DNA of 55,447 bases from Streptomyces regalis (GTDB lineage: Bacteria > Actinomycetota > Actinomycetes > Streptomycetales > Streptomycetaceae): NCBI RefSeq assembly GCF_001509475.1, contig NZ_LLZG01000423.1, forward strand, positions 1-55,447. The letters are read 5' to 3'. The notes below the pieces were generated by a model. It saw nothing but the letters and a program-made list of their open reading frames with translations. It made no database searches and was not told where the DNA came from. Below, piece after piece: positions 1 to 7,781 of this stretch (its first letter is position 1; every line of letters starts with the position of its first letter). The translations under genes and the position numbers were made by a program.

Positions 1-126
1 AAACTCCTCGAAGAAGCACGGCCGACCAACGACACAGCCCTGCGCAACGCCCTCGACGAGGCCGCGAAAAATCCCGAACTGGCCCCGCTGGTCCGGGCCG
101 TGGAGACGCTTCGCGTGCCCGTCTGA
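1..126 (+). CDS. C-terminal end of an unidentified protein (partial)
   Basis: The first 42 codons of the window read in frame to a TGA at 124-126 and give a charged, helical-looking tail that ends ETLRVPV. The upstream part lies outside the window, so the family cannot be recognised. Codon use is GC-rich at third positions, as in a real gene. It is followed on the same strand by a CoA-transferase gene about 95 bp later, so the two could be co-transcribed, but no functional link can be shown. Confidence 0.6.
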   Translation, partial: KLLEEARPTNDTALRNALDEAAKNPELAPLVRAVETLRVPV

Positions 127-220
127 GGTCGCGCACCCCAAGCACAGCCCGCACGTGCAAGGGATGCACCGACATGCGCCCATTGACGCGATCTCCGTTG
201 TGGCCGTACACATGGCCCCT

Positions 221-1414
221 ATGAGCGCGCCACACCTCCCCTTGTCCGGCATCACCGTGGTCAGCCTGGAGCAGGCCGTGGCCGCCCCGTACGCCACCCG
301 GCAGCTCGCCGACCTCGGGGCGCGCGTGATCAAGGTCGAGCGGCCCGGGGGTGGCGACTTCGCCCGCCGGTACGACACGACGGTGCACGGTCACTCCAGC
401 TATTTCGTGTGGCTCAACCGGTCCAAGGAGTCCCTCACGCTGGACCTCAAGGATCCCCGTGGCCGCGAGATCCTGCACCGACTCCTCGACGGCGCCGACG
501 TGTTCGTGCAGAACCTGGCGCCGGGCGCCGCCGACCGCCTCGGTCTGGGTGTCGAGGCGCTCGGGGAGCGGTGGCCGCGGCTGATCCCGTGCACGATCTC
601 CGGGTACGGCACGTCCGGGCCGTGGGCCGACCGGAAGTCGTACGACCTGCTGGTGCAGTGCCAGACCGGCCTGGTGTCGCTGACCGGGACGCCCGACGAG
701 ACCGCGCGGGTCGGCATCTCCGTCGCCGACATCGCCGCCGGGATGTACGCCTACAGCGGCATCCTCACCGCCCTGTTCACGCGCGCCACCACGGGTGCGG
801 CCCACCCGGTGGAGGTGTCCCTGTTCGAGGCGCTGGCGGAGTGGATGGGCCAGCCCGCCTACTACACCCGGTACGGCGGCGACCAGCCGCCACGGCTGGG
901 CACCCAGCACCCCACCCTCGCGCCGTACGGAGCCTTCACGGCCGCCGACGGCAGGGAGGTGCTGTTCTCCATCCAGAACGAGCGCGAGTGGGCCGTCCTG
1001 TGCGGGGAGTTCCTGGGCCGGCCCGAACTGACGGACGACCCGCGCTTCGCCACGAGCTCCGCCCGCGTGGCCCACCGCGACGAACTCAATGCCGTTGTCG
1101 CCGAGCGCTGCGCCCGCTCCGGCGCCGAGGAGATCCTCAAGGACCTCGAGTCCGTCAACATCGCCTGCGCCGGAGTCAACGACGTGGCCGCCTTCCTGGA
1201 CCACCCGGTCCTCGCCGCCCGCGACCGCTGGCGCGACGTGGCCGTGCCCGGTGGCGCGACGGTGCAGGCCCTGCTGCCCCCGGCCGACCTCGCGGGACTG
1301 CCCGCGCGCATGGAGCCGGTGCCGGCGGCGGGCGAGCACACCGAGGCGATCCTTGCCGAACTCGGCCGTACGGACGAGGAGATCGAGGCCCTGCGCGCCA
1401 ACACCGTCATCTGA
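221..1414 (+). CDS. CaiB/BaiF (class III) CoA-transferase
   Basis: A 397-aa cytosolic enzyme of the formyl-CoA transferase/CaiB family, which moves CoA between acyl-CoA and a free carboxylic acid. The N-terminus has the family signature of LSGITVVSLEQAVAAPYATR followed by LADLGARVIKVE. The catalytic aspartate expected near residue 169 is present at about residue 170 in the motif SVADIAAGMY. Full length matches the family (about 400 aa). The reading frame is open from 155, but the family N-terminus starts just after ATG 221; ATG 212 is an alternative and neither has a strong Shine-Dalgarno sequence. Acid substrates cannot be predicted from sequence. Confidence 0.88.
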   Translation: MSAPHLPLSGITVVSLEQAVAAPYATRQLADLGARVIKVERPGGGDFARRYDTTVHGHSSYFVWLNRSKESLTLDLKDPRGREILHRLLDGADVFVQNLAPGAADRLGLGVEALGERWPRLIPCTISGYGTSGPWADRKSYDLLVQCQTGLVSLTGTPDETARVGISVADIAAGMYAYSGILTALFTRATTGAAHPVEVSLFEALAEWMGQPAYYTRYGGDQPPRLGTQHPTLAPYGAFTAADGREVLFSIQNEREWAVLCGEFLGRPELTDDPRFATSSARVAHRDELNAVVAERCARSGAEEILKDLESVNIACAGVNDVAAFLDHPVLAARDRWRDVAVPGGATVQALLPPADLAGLPARMEPVPAAGEHTEAILAELGRTDEEIEALRANTVI

Positions 1415-1444
1415 GAGGGGCGCGAGAGCCTCGACGGCCGGACG

Positions 1445-2107
1445 TCACCAGGCGAGGGGTCCGTCGACGTCGACATAGCCGCCGGTCGGGCCGTCGGGAC
1501 CGACCCGTGCCATGCGGACGATGATCTCGGCGCCTTCCTCCACGGTCTGGGTGCCGCTCAGCCCGTTGAGGTCCGTGGCGGTGAAGCCGGGCTCGACGGC
1601 GTTGATCCGCATGTTCGGGAACGCCTTCGCGTACTGCACGGTGATCATGTTGACCGCCGTCTTCGAGGTCGGGTAGGCGACGGCCTGGTAGAAGTGGGCC
1701 GGTGAGTCCGGGTCGGAGAGCCGGGACAGCGAGGCCAGGCCGCTGCTCACGTTCACCACGACGGGGGCCTCGGACCGCTGGAGCAGCGGCAGGAAGGCGT
1801 GGGTGACGCGGACGACGCCGAAGACGTTCGTCTCGAACACCGTTCGCATCTCGTCGGCGGTGGTGTCCACGGCAGGGGGGATGCTGTTGTTCTCGCCCCG
1901 CACCTCGATGCCGGCGTTGTTGACCAGTACGTCGAGCCCGCCCTCGGCCTCGACGGTCTTCACGGCGGCCTGGACGCAGGCGTCGTCGGTGACGTCGAGC
2001 TGGACGAACCGGGCGCCGAGCTCGTCGGTGTGGCCTGCTTCGACGAGCCGACGGGCGGTCTCGAAGCCGAGTCCCTTGTTCGCTCCGGTGATGAGTGTTG
2101 TCGTCAT
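1445..2107 (-). CDS. SDR family oxidoreductase with an internal deletion
   Basis: A 220-aa short-chain dehydrogenase/reductase. The nucleotide-binding TGANKGLG motif is at residues 7-14, NNAG follows the central strand, and the catalytic Ser (NVSSG) and YxxxK (YPTSK) are present. After residue 27 the sequence runs GHT directly into DELGARFVQLD. Family members normally carry about 15 more residues there (second beta strand plus the GAR cofactor-selecting loop). The reading frame is kept, so the gene is translatable, but cofactor binding is probably impaired. It is divergent from an XRE-type regulator that is also damaged. The start is the ATG that opens the Rossmann motif. Confidence 0.8.
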   Translation of the reverse strand: MTTTLITGANKGLGFETARRLVEAGHTDELGARFVQLDVTDDACVQAAVKTVEAEGGLDVLVNNAGIEVRGENNSIPPAVDTTADEMRTVFETNVFGVVRVTHAFLPLLQRSEAPVVVNVSSGLASLSRLSDPDSPAHFYQAVAYPTSKTAVNMITVQYAKAFPNMRINAVEPGFTATDLNGLSGTQTVEEGAEIIVRMARVGPDGPTGGYVDVDGPLAW

Positions 2108-2152
2108 GGCGTCCAGGTTCCGGCGCGGCGAGGCCCGCAGCCAGACGTCGCA

Positions 2153-2181
2153 TCTTCCTGGGACTGCTGGTACCAGGAAGA
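2153..2181. promoter_or_regulatory. Inverted repeat between SDR and XRE regulator (likely operator)
   Basis: Nine-base arms TCTTCCTGG (2153-2161) and CCAGGAAGA (2173-2181) are separated by 11 bp. The right half also contains the palindrome CTGGTACCAG. It lies in the 103-bp divergent region, where an autoregulating XRE protein would bind. Binding is inference. Confidence 0.5.
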
Positions 2182-2210
2182 CGCCTGCCGGACGGTGTTT
2201 CACTGGGTGC

Positions 2211-2964
2211 ATGACGGCGACGGAACTCGGACAGGCCCTGCGCCGCTGGCGCGACCGGATCCCGGCCGAGTCGGCGGGCCTGCCGACGGGCGGGTATCGG
2301 CGTGCGGTCGGGCTGCGCCGTGAGGAGCTGGCGCTGCTGGCCGGGATCTCCGCCGACTACGTCACCCGTCTCGAACAGGGCCGGGCGAGCAATCCGTCCG
2401 GGCAGATCGTCGAGGCCCTGGCGCGGGCGCTGCGGCTGTCCGCGGATGAGCGCGCGCATCTGTTTCGGCTGGCCGGCCTGGTGCCGCCCGGCCCCGAAAC
2501 CGTCCCCGCGTACATCACGCCGAGCGTGCAGCGCCTGCTGGACCGGCTGAACGGCACGCCCGTCGGGGTCTACGACGCGGCCTGGACACTGCTCCTGGCC
2601 AATCCGCAGTACGCCGCGCTGATGGGCGACCCCTCCGGCCGGCGCGGCTTCGAACGCAACGGTGTGTGGCGCGCCTTCCTCGGCCCGGCCGGCCGGGTGC
2701 GCCAGACGCCGGACGAGAGGCGAGCGTTCGAGGCCGGAATCGTCGCCGACCTGCGCGCGACCGTGAGCCGGTATCCGTCCGATCCTCAACTGCAGAACCT
2801 GGTCGCGGAGTTACTCACAGGTCGGCCCTCTGACCCTGGACTGCGACATCCTCGGCGTGGCGGGCAGCGACCTGCGCCTGATCGTCTACACAGCCGAACC
2901 CGGCACCGAGGACGCGGAACGCCTCGCGCTGCTCGCCGTATTCGGCACCCAGTCCCTGGTGTGA
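2211..2964 (+). pseudogene. XRE/MmyB-like transcriptional regulator, frameshifted by a deletion
   Basis: The N-terminal 200 or so residues are a normal helix-turn-helix regulator: RRWRDRIPAESAGLP, LRREELALLAGISADYVTRLEQGR (HTH, about residues 36-60), then the MmyB-type ligand-binding half (PSVQRLLDRLNGTPVGVYDAAW). At about 2812 the text runs from LVAELL into a wrong frame. The expected C-terminus, starting VGPLTLDCDILGVAGSDLRL and ending FGTQSLV, is intact in another frame and stops at 2962-2964. About 25-35 codons that normally lie between these parts are missing, so the gene looks like a deletion pseudogene. In the original frame translation would continue with arginine-rich nonsense to about 3146. 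The ATG at 2211 is divergent from the SDR it presumably controlled. Confidence 0.72.
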
Positions 2965-3054
2965 CCGAACGCGACGTGCCCCGCGTGCGTCACAGTGTCG
3001 GGGCGGTCACGGCACCGCTCCTCCCGTGCCCATCGCCGTCCGTTCGGGGGATCC

Positions 3055-3918
3055 ATGCGTACGACCACCTCACGCACCGTCCAGTTGCTGACCGTGCTCG
3101 GCCTGCTCGCCGCCGGCTGCGGCGCCGGCGCGGCAGACGCCGGTGAATCCGAGCCGGCGCCGGACACCGGGCCGCGCGCCCTCAAGGTCGCCAAGGCCTG
3201 GGACGGCTCACCGGCCGCCGAGATCTGGCGCGAGGGCTACTACCCGATCGCCGACCCGGTGCAACCGCCCGAGGACGCCTTTCACAACGAGGCCGACAAG
3301 GAGGCGTTCATCAGCGAGAACTTCGTGCTGCGCGGCGACCTCCCCGAGACCCCGAGGAAGGACGCGAAGGTGACATGGCAGGACGGTGACTCGCTCACGC
3401 TGCCCCTCATGGACGCGCGGGAGGCGTACGAGAAGCTGGACACCAACGACTCCCCCGGGCCGCGCCTTACCGTGACCGGAGCAAAGCTGAGCGAGACGAC
3501 GCTGGCCACCAGTCGCGGTCCGGCCACTGTCCCGGTCTGGCTGTTCACCCTCGAGGGCTACGACACCCCGCTCAAGCGGGTCGCCCTCGACCCCTCCAAG
3601 CCGCCCAAGCCGCCCATCGGACCGGTCGACCAGGTCAGCGCCGATCTGTGGGAACTCAACAAGCTGGTCGAGGTTACCGAGGACGGCCGTTCCGTCACCG
3701 TGCTGGCCCACCACGGGGCATGCGACGACGGCCCCGCCGTGGACGTGCTGGAGACAGACGGCAGCGTGGTCCTGTCCGGCTACATCGTCGGAACGAGCGA
3801 CGGTGTCTGCACGCTCGAGCTGCTCGCCAAGAAGGTGACGGTCAAGCTGGACCGCCCACTCGGCGACCGGATCCTGCTGGACGCGTTCACGGGCCGTCCC
3901 GTGCGCGGCACCGACTGA
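3055..3918 (+). CDS. Predicted lipoprotein of unknown function
   Basis: A 287-aa exported protein. It has a short basic N-terminus, a hydrophobic stretch and a lipobox LLAAGC with the acylated Cys at residue 22, followed by a Gly/Ala/acid-rich linker. The rest is hydrophilic with no motif I recognise; two further Cys lie in the C-terminal part (ACDDGP and GVCTLE). The start is ATG 3055, preceded by GGGGGATC; earlier in-frame starts would bury the signal peptide. It is probably monocistronic and converges on the next genes. Confidence 0.75.
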   Translation: MRTTTSRTVQLLTVLGLLAAGCGAGAADAGESEPAPDTGPRALKVAKAWDGSPAAEIWREGYYPIADPVQPPEDAFHNEADKEAFISENFVLRGDLPETPRKDAKVTWQDGDSLTLPLMDAREAYEKLDTNDSPGPRLTVTGAKLSETTLATSRGPATVPVWLFTLEGYDTPLKRVALDPSKPPKPPIGPVDQVSADLWELNKLVEVTEDGRSVTVLAHHGACDDGPAVDVLETDGSVVLSGYIVGTSDGVCTLELLAKKVTVKLDRPLGDRILLDAFTGRPVRGTD

Positions 3919-3919
3919 G

Positions 3920-4093
3920 TCACTGGTCCTGCAGAAGGACCTTCACATCCCAGGGCCCGAGCGGTACTTCCACCTTCAGGCCGGGTACGGCGGCGATGTC
4001 GTCGGTGAGGTCGTACAGCAGCCGTTCTGCGATGTCGCCGCGCAGCATGCGCGGGAAGCTGCTCGCGAAGTTCGCGGCGCCCGGGCGGGTCAC
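3920..4093 (-). CDS. Small ORF coupled to the fructosamine-kinase-like gene
   Basis: A 57-aa frame (ending VPLGPWDVKVLLQDQ) whose GTG overlaps the TGA of the upstream kinase gene as GTGA (4090-4093). Codon use is GC3-rich. The protein has no signal peptide. It reads like the C-terminal end of a larger enzyme, with a compact beta-like tail, so it may be a gene remnant rather than a true small gene. Translational coupling to the kinase is plausible. No function is proposed. Confidence 0.4.
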   Translation of the reverse strand: MTRPGAANFASSFPRMLRGDIAERLLYDLTDDIAAVPGLKVEVPLGPWDVKVLLQDQ

Positions 4094-4956
4094 CCCGCCA
4101 AGGCCGCCCTGGCCGCCGTGAGGGCCTGTTCGGCGTAGCCGCGGCCGAAGAGCACGGCGTGCACCAGGAGCGGGAACAGTTGGTGCAGGGCGATGCGGTC
4201 GGTCCAGCCGGCGGCGAGGGGGGCGGCCTGCTGGTAGCCGTCCAGGATCCGGTCCAGGTGGGGGCAGCCGAAGAGGTGGAGCATGGCCAGGTCGGTCTCA
4301 CGGTGACCGCCGTGCGCGGCCGGGTCGATCAGCCAGGCGTGCCCGTCGGCGCCCCACAGGACGTTGCCGTTCCAGAGGTCGCCGTGCAGCCGGGCGGGCG
4401 GCTCGGCAGGTCCCGCCAGTTCGGGGAGCCGCTCGCAGACCCGCTCGATCAAGGGCGCCTCCGCGCCGCGGACCGTGCCGTCGTCGACCGCGCGACGCAG
4501 ATACGGCAGTACCCGGTGCTCGGCGTACCAGCCGGGCCAGTCGGGGCCGGTGACGTTGCGCATCGGTGCGAGCCCGATGTACGCGTCTTCGGGGCCGCCG
4601 GGCGGTGGGGCACCGAACGCGGGTGCGCCGGCGGCGTGCAGGGCGGCCAGGTCGCGGCCGAGGTGTTCCGCCGCGTCGGCGCCGGGTCGGCCGGTCGCCA
4701 CGCGGTCGGTGACCAGCCACTGCCCGTCGTGGCCGTGCACGGTCGGGATACGGACGGCCTGGGCGTCGGCCAGCCAGCGCAGTCCCGCCGCCTCGGCCTG
4801 GGCGGCACGGTGGCCGTCGCCGCGCTTGACCATCACCACTCGGCCACCGTCGAGGGTGACTTCGGCGAGCGCCCCGGAGAGCTGTCGCTCGCCGGTCACC
4901 GCAAGCCCGGTGAACCGCGCCGCCGTGGCCCCCGGGCCCTCGCAGGAGTTGTGCAC
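4090..4956 (-). CDS. Fructosamine kinase family protein
   Basis: A 288-aa cytosolic kinase of the fructosamine/ketosamine kinase family (aminoglycoside-phosphotransferase fold), which phosphorylates sugar adducts on protein lysines or free amino acids. The catalytic loop HGDLWNGNVLW (about residues 191-201) and the metal-binding aspartate in WLIDPAAHGG, followed by HRETDLAMLHLFG, are family hallmarks. Length is typical. The GTG start at 4956 gives MHNSCEGPGA. The stop overlaps a small downstream ORF. The physiological substrate is unknown. Confidence 0.85.
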   Translation of the reverse strand: MHNSCEGPGATAARFTGLAVTGERQLSGALAEVTLDGGRVVMVKRGDGHRAAQAEAAGLRWLADAQAVRIPTVHGHDGQWLVTDRVATGRPGADAAEHLGRDLAALHAAGAPAFGAPPPGGPEDAYIGLAPMRNVTGPDWPGWYAEHRVLPYLRRAVDDGTVRGAEAPLIERVCERLPELAGPAEPPARLHGDLWNGNVLWGADGHAWLIDPAAHGGHRETDLAMLHLFGCPHLDRILDGYQQAAPLAAGWTDRIALHQLFPLLVHAVLFGRGYAEQALTAARAALAG

Positions 4957-5001
4957 GGCGATCAGGGTACGGGGGCCTTCGGCCGTACTGAAGTCACTTG
5001 G

Positions 5002-5457
5002 TCAACCATCGGCGGCGGCCTTCTTGATCGCCTCGCGGATCCGCGAGTAGGTGCCGCAGCGGCAGACGTTCTCGATCCGGTCGATGTCGGCGTCCGTCGG
5101 CCGGGGCGTCTTCTTCAGCAGGGCGGCCGTGGCCATGATCTGGCCCGGCTGGCAGAAGCCGCACTGGGCGACGTCGCAGTCGAGCCAGGCCTGTTGGACG
5201 GGGTGGAGCTTGTCGCCGTCGGCCAGGCCCTCGATGGTGGTGACCTTGCGGCCGGCGCAGTCGGCGACCGGGACGACGCAGGGCTGGATCTCGTCGCCGT
5301 CGAGATGGCTGGTGCAGGCGCGGCAGGCGCCCACCCCGCAGCCGTACTTGGGGCCGGTGACGTTCAGCAGATCGCGCAGCACCCACAGCAGGGGCATGTC
5401 GGCGGGTGCCTCGACGGTGACGCGCTTCCCGTTGAGGGTGAAGGAGTAGGACGGCAT
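5002..5457 (-). CDS. (2Fe-2S) small subunit of a molybdenum hydroxylase
   Basis: A 151-aa iron-sulfur subunit of the xanthine oxidase family (IorA-like). The N-terminal plant-type [2Fe-2S] ferredoxin domain has CGVGACRAC followed by a fourth Cys in IQPC. The C-terminal helical [2Fe-2S] domain has CGFCQPGQI and CRCGTYSRI. It passes electrons from the molybdenum subunit encoded directly upstream (gap 58 bp, which holds a tandem repeat). The ATG at 5457 is preceded by GAAGG. No FAD (medium) subunit lies nearby, as expected for the two-subunit isoquinoline-oxidoreductase type, whose electron acceptor is usually not NAD. Confidence 0.9.
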   Translation of the reverse strand: MPSYSFTLNGKRVTVEAPADMPLLWVLRDLLNVTGPKYGCGVGACRACTSHLDGDEIQPCVVPVADCAGRKVTTIEGLADGDKLHPVQQAWLDCDVAQCGFCQPGQIMATAALLKKTPRPTDADIDRIENVCRCGTYSRIREAIKKAAADG

Positions 5458-5472
5458 CGGTACCTTCTCGAA

Positions 5473-5526
5473 AGGTGGCTCAGAAGTCGAAGGTGGCTCA
5501 GAAGTCGAGGGTGCTTCAGAAGTCGA
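5473..5526. repeat. Three tandem 18-bp repeats spanning the molybdenum-subunit stop codon
   Basis: Three copies of an 18-mer (plus strand AGGTGGCTCAGAAGTCGA at 5473 and 5491; a variant with GGGTGCTTC at 5509). Read on the coding strand each unit contains GACTTCTGA, that is the last codons and TGA of the upstream gene. Because 18 is a multiple of 3, the extra TGAs stay in the same frame and give consecutive stops. Confidence 0.85.
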
Positions 5527-7648
5527 GGGGGAAGCGGCGCGGCTTGGTGCCGGTGGCCCGGGCGTAGGCGTTGGCGACGGCGCCGGCCGCGGCCGGGACG
5601 CCGAGTTCGCCGGCACCGCCGGGGTCGCGCCGGGAGGGCATGATGTGCGCCTCGAACTGCTGCGGGGCGTGCCGCTGACGGGCGTAGTGGAAGTCGGCGA
5701 AGCTGCTCTCGCGGACGGCGCCCCGGTCGATGTGCAGGCCGGCGCTCAGGATGGTGGAGATCCCGTCGACAGCGGTGCCCATGAGCTGGGCCTCGAGTCC
5801 GCGCGGATTGACGGCCGTTCCGACGTCGGCCGCCATCACCACCTTGGTCACTCTGGGGTTCTTCGGATCGACGGCGTCGATCTCGACGAGGCAGGCCACA
5901 CAGGAGTCGTACTCCTCGTGGACGGCGACGCCCTGGGCGTGCCCCTGCGGCATGCTCCGGCCCCACTTCCCGGCGGCCGCGACCTTGTCCAGTACGGCTT
6001 TGACGGTCTTGCTCCGCAGTGTCGTACGGCGGAAGGCGACCGGGTCCTTGCCGAGGCTGCGGGCGACCTCGTCGACGACGATCTCCTCGGCGGTGCGCAC
6101 GGTGCCGGAGTCCACGGAGCGCCAGGCGCCGAGGGGGATCGCGAGGTCGACCGAGCCCGAGTCGCCGGAGAGGCGGCCGAAGTTGTAGAGGCCGCTGTCG
6201 CTGGGGAGTGGGGCCGCCGCGGGGGCACGTACGGCGGAGCGCACGCCGCCCTGAGTGGACAGCCCCTGCTTCTCGAAGGACTCGCTGACCGAGGCCGTCG
6301 CGTGGGCGAAGGCCACCACCCTGCCCCGGGCATGGCTGGCCCGGATCCGGTGGTGGGTGGCCGGGCGCATCCTGCCGTGCCGGATGTCGTCGGCCCGGCT
6401 CCACATCAGCTTCACCGGCCGGCCCGCCTTCTTGGAGATCTGGGCCGCCTCGATCGCGGCGTCGTGGTTCAGGCGGCGCCCGAACGAGCCGCCGCCGCGC
6501 AGGACATGGACCCGGACCTTCGACACCGGCAGGCCGGTCAGCGAGGCGATCTCCTCACGCGCCGACTGCGGCGTCTGGGAGGAGAACCAGATCTCGGCCC
6601 GCTGTGCGCGTACGTCCGCCACGGCTGTGAGCACCTCCATCGGCGCATGGCTGACGAAGGCGAACTCGAACTCGGCCTCGGTCTGCGCGGATCCGCTCGG
6701 CGGGTTCCCCAGCTTCGGGACAGCGGCACGCAGCCGGGAGCGGATCTGGGTGTCGGAGAGGTTCGCCAGCGGTCCCGGCGCCCACTTGATCCGGAGGGCC
6801 TCCCGGGCCTGGAAGGCATGGTGGAAGGTCTCCGCGACCACGGCGACACCGTCGTCGATCTGGACGACCGCATGGACGCCGGGCAGGGCGCGGGCGGCCC
6901 GGGAGTCGACCGAGACGACCTTCCCGCCGAGGGTCGGCGGCCGGGCCACGACCGTCGGCTTCGCGTCGGCCACCGTGAGGTCGCCGGTGTACTTGGCCTT
7001 GCCGGTGATGATGTCGCGGGCGTCGATGCGGGTGGTCGGCCGTCCGATCACCCCGTGCTTGGACGCCGGTTTGGGCCGGGTCGACACGGCCGGCCGGGTG
7101 ATCCGGGCGGCGCTCCTGGTCAGCGAACCGAAGGTGGCGCTGCGTCCGTTCGGCGCGAAGACTCTGGTGCCCCGGGTGCGCAGGGTCCGCGCGGGGACGT
7201 GCCACTGCCGGGCGGCCGCGGTGATGAGCTTGGCGCGGGCGGTGGCGGCCAACTGCCGGGCCGGTCCGTACAGCGAACTGACCGAGTTGGAGCCGCCGGT
7301 GAACTGGTTGCCCTCGTTGCGGGCGTCCGCGAGCGGGATGTCGATGTCGGCGAGCCGGGCGTCCAGTTCCTCGGCGATCATCATGGCGACGGCGGTGGTG
7401 ACGCCCTGGCCGACCTCGACGCGCGGCAGCCGTACGACGACCCTGTTGGCCGGGGTGACCTCCAGGACCAGCATCTCCGCGTCGGTGCCGGTGACCAGCA
7501 CGTCGGACGGTCTACGGCCGACCCCGTCCGCGGTTTCCTCGGCGCCCTGCGCGGTCGCGGCGTCGCAGCCGAGCGGTGCCGCGACGGTCAGGGTGGTCGC
7601 CGCGACCGAGTAGACCACGAACTGGCGGCGGGACAACTGACTGGCCAA
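5516..7648 (-). CDS. Molybdopterin-binding large subunit of an aldehyde/isoquinoline-type oxidoreductase, Tat-exported
   Basis: About 710 aa, matching the IorB-type catalytic subunit that hydroxylates N-heterocycles or aldehydes with a molybdenum-cytosine-dinucleotide cofactor. The N-terminus SRRQFVVYSVAATTLTVAA is a twin-arginine signal, so the folded holoenzyme is probably exported. Molybdopterin-binding features follow, including RVHVLRGGGSFGRR and the C-terminal GAGELGVPAAAG, which holds the expected active-site Glu. The start is chosen as TTG 7648 because AGGAG lies 6 bp upstream and the Tat motif then begins at residue 6; the frame is open further upstream to 7741. It forms an operon with the [2Fe-2S] subunit. 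The substrate is unknown. Confidence 0.85.
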   Translation of the reverse strand: MASQLSRRQFVVYSVAATTLTVAAPLGCDAATAQGAEETADGVGRRPSDVLVTGTDAEMLVLEVTPANRVVVRLPRVEVGQGVTTAVAMMIAEELDARLADIDIPLADARNEGNQFTGGSNSVSSLYGPARQLAATARAKLITAAARQWHVPARTLRTRGTRVFAPNGRSATFGSLTRSAARITRPAVSTRPKPASKHGVIGRPTTRIDARDIITGKAKYTGDLTVADAKPTVVARPPTLGGKVVSVDSRAARALPGVHAVVQIDDGVAVVAETFHHAFQAREALRIKWAPGPLANLSDTQIRSRLRAAVPKLGNPPSGSAQTEAEFEFAFVSHAPMEVLTAVADVRAQRAEIWFSSQTPQSAREEIASLTGLPVSKVRVHVLRGGGSFGRRLNHDAAIEAAQISKKAGRPVKLMWSRADDIRHGRMRPATHHRIRASHARGRVVAFAHATASVSESFEKQGLSTQGGVRSAVRAPAAAPLPSDSGLYNFGRLSGDSGSVDLAIPLGAWRSVDSGTVRTAEEIVVDEVARSLGKDPVAFRRTTLRSKTVKAVLDKVAAAGKWGRSMPQGHAQGVAVHEEYDSCVACLVEIDAVDPKNPRVTKVVMAADVGTAVNPRGLEAQLMGTAVDGISTILSAGLHIDRGAVRESSFADFHYARQRHAPQQFEAHIMPSRRDPGGAGELGVPAAAGAVANAYARATGTKPRRFPLDF

Positions 7649-7730
7649 CAGACACTCCTCTCCGCGAACCGGGCTGGTTCGATCTGTATGAGGGGCCGAT
7701 GCACTCCGGGGTTGCGCCGGTTGGTCACTC

Positions 7731-7781
7731 CATCGATTCACCGCATCGATTCACGGCATCGACTTATGGCATCGGTTTACG
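7731..7781. repeat. Four degenerate 13-bp repeats over the FAD-monooxygenase stop codon
   Basis: Plus-strand units CATCGATTCACC, GCATCGATTCACG, GCATCGACTTATG and GCATCGGTTTACG. On the coding (minus) strand they carry TAA, TAA, TGA and TGA at 13-bp intervals, so stops fall in all three frames. The unit nearest the gene holds its natural stop (7777-7779). Confidence 0.8.

Noticed and set aside
5473..5526. Short regularly spaced repeats considered as a CRISPR array
   Set aside because: Units are contiguous with no spacers and no cas genes are present; they are simple tandem repeats.
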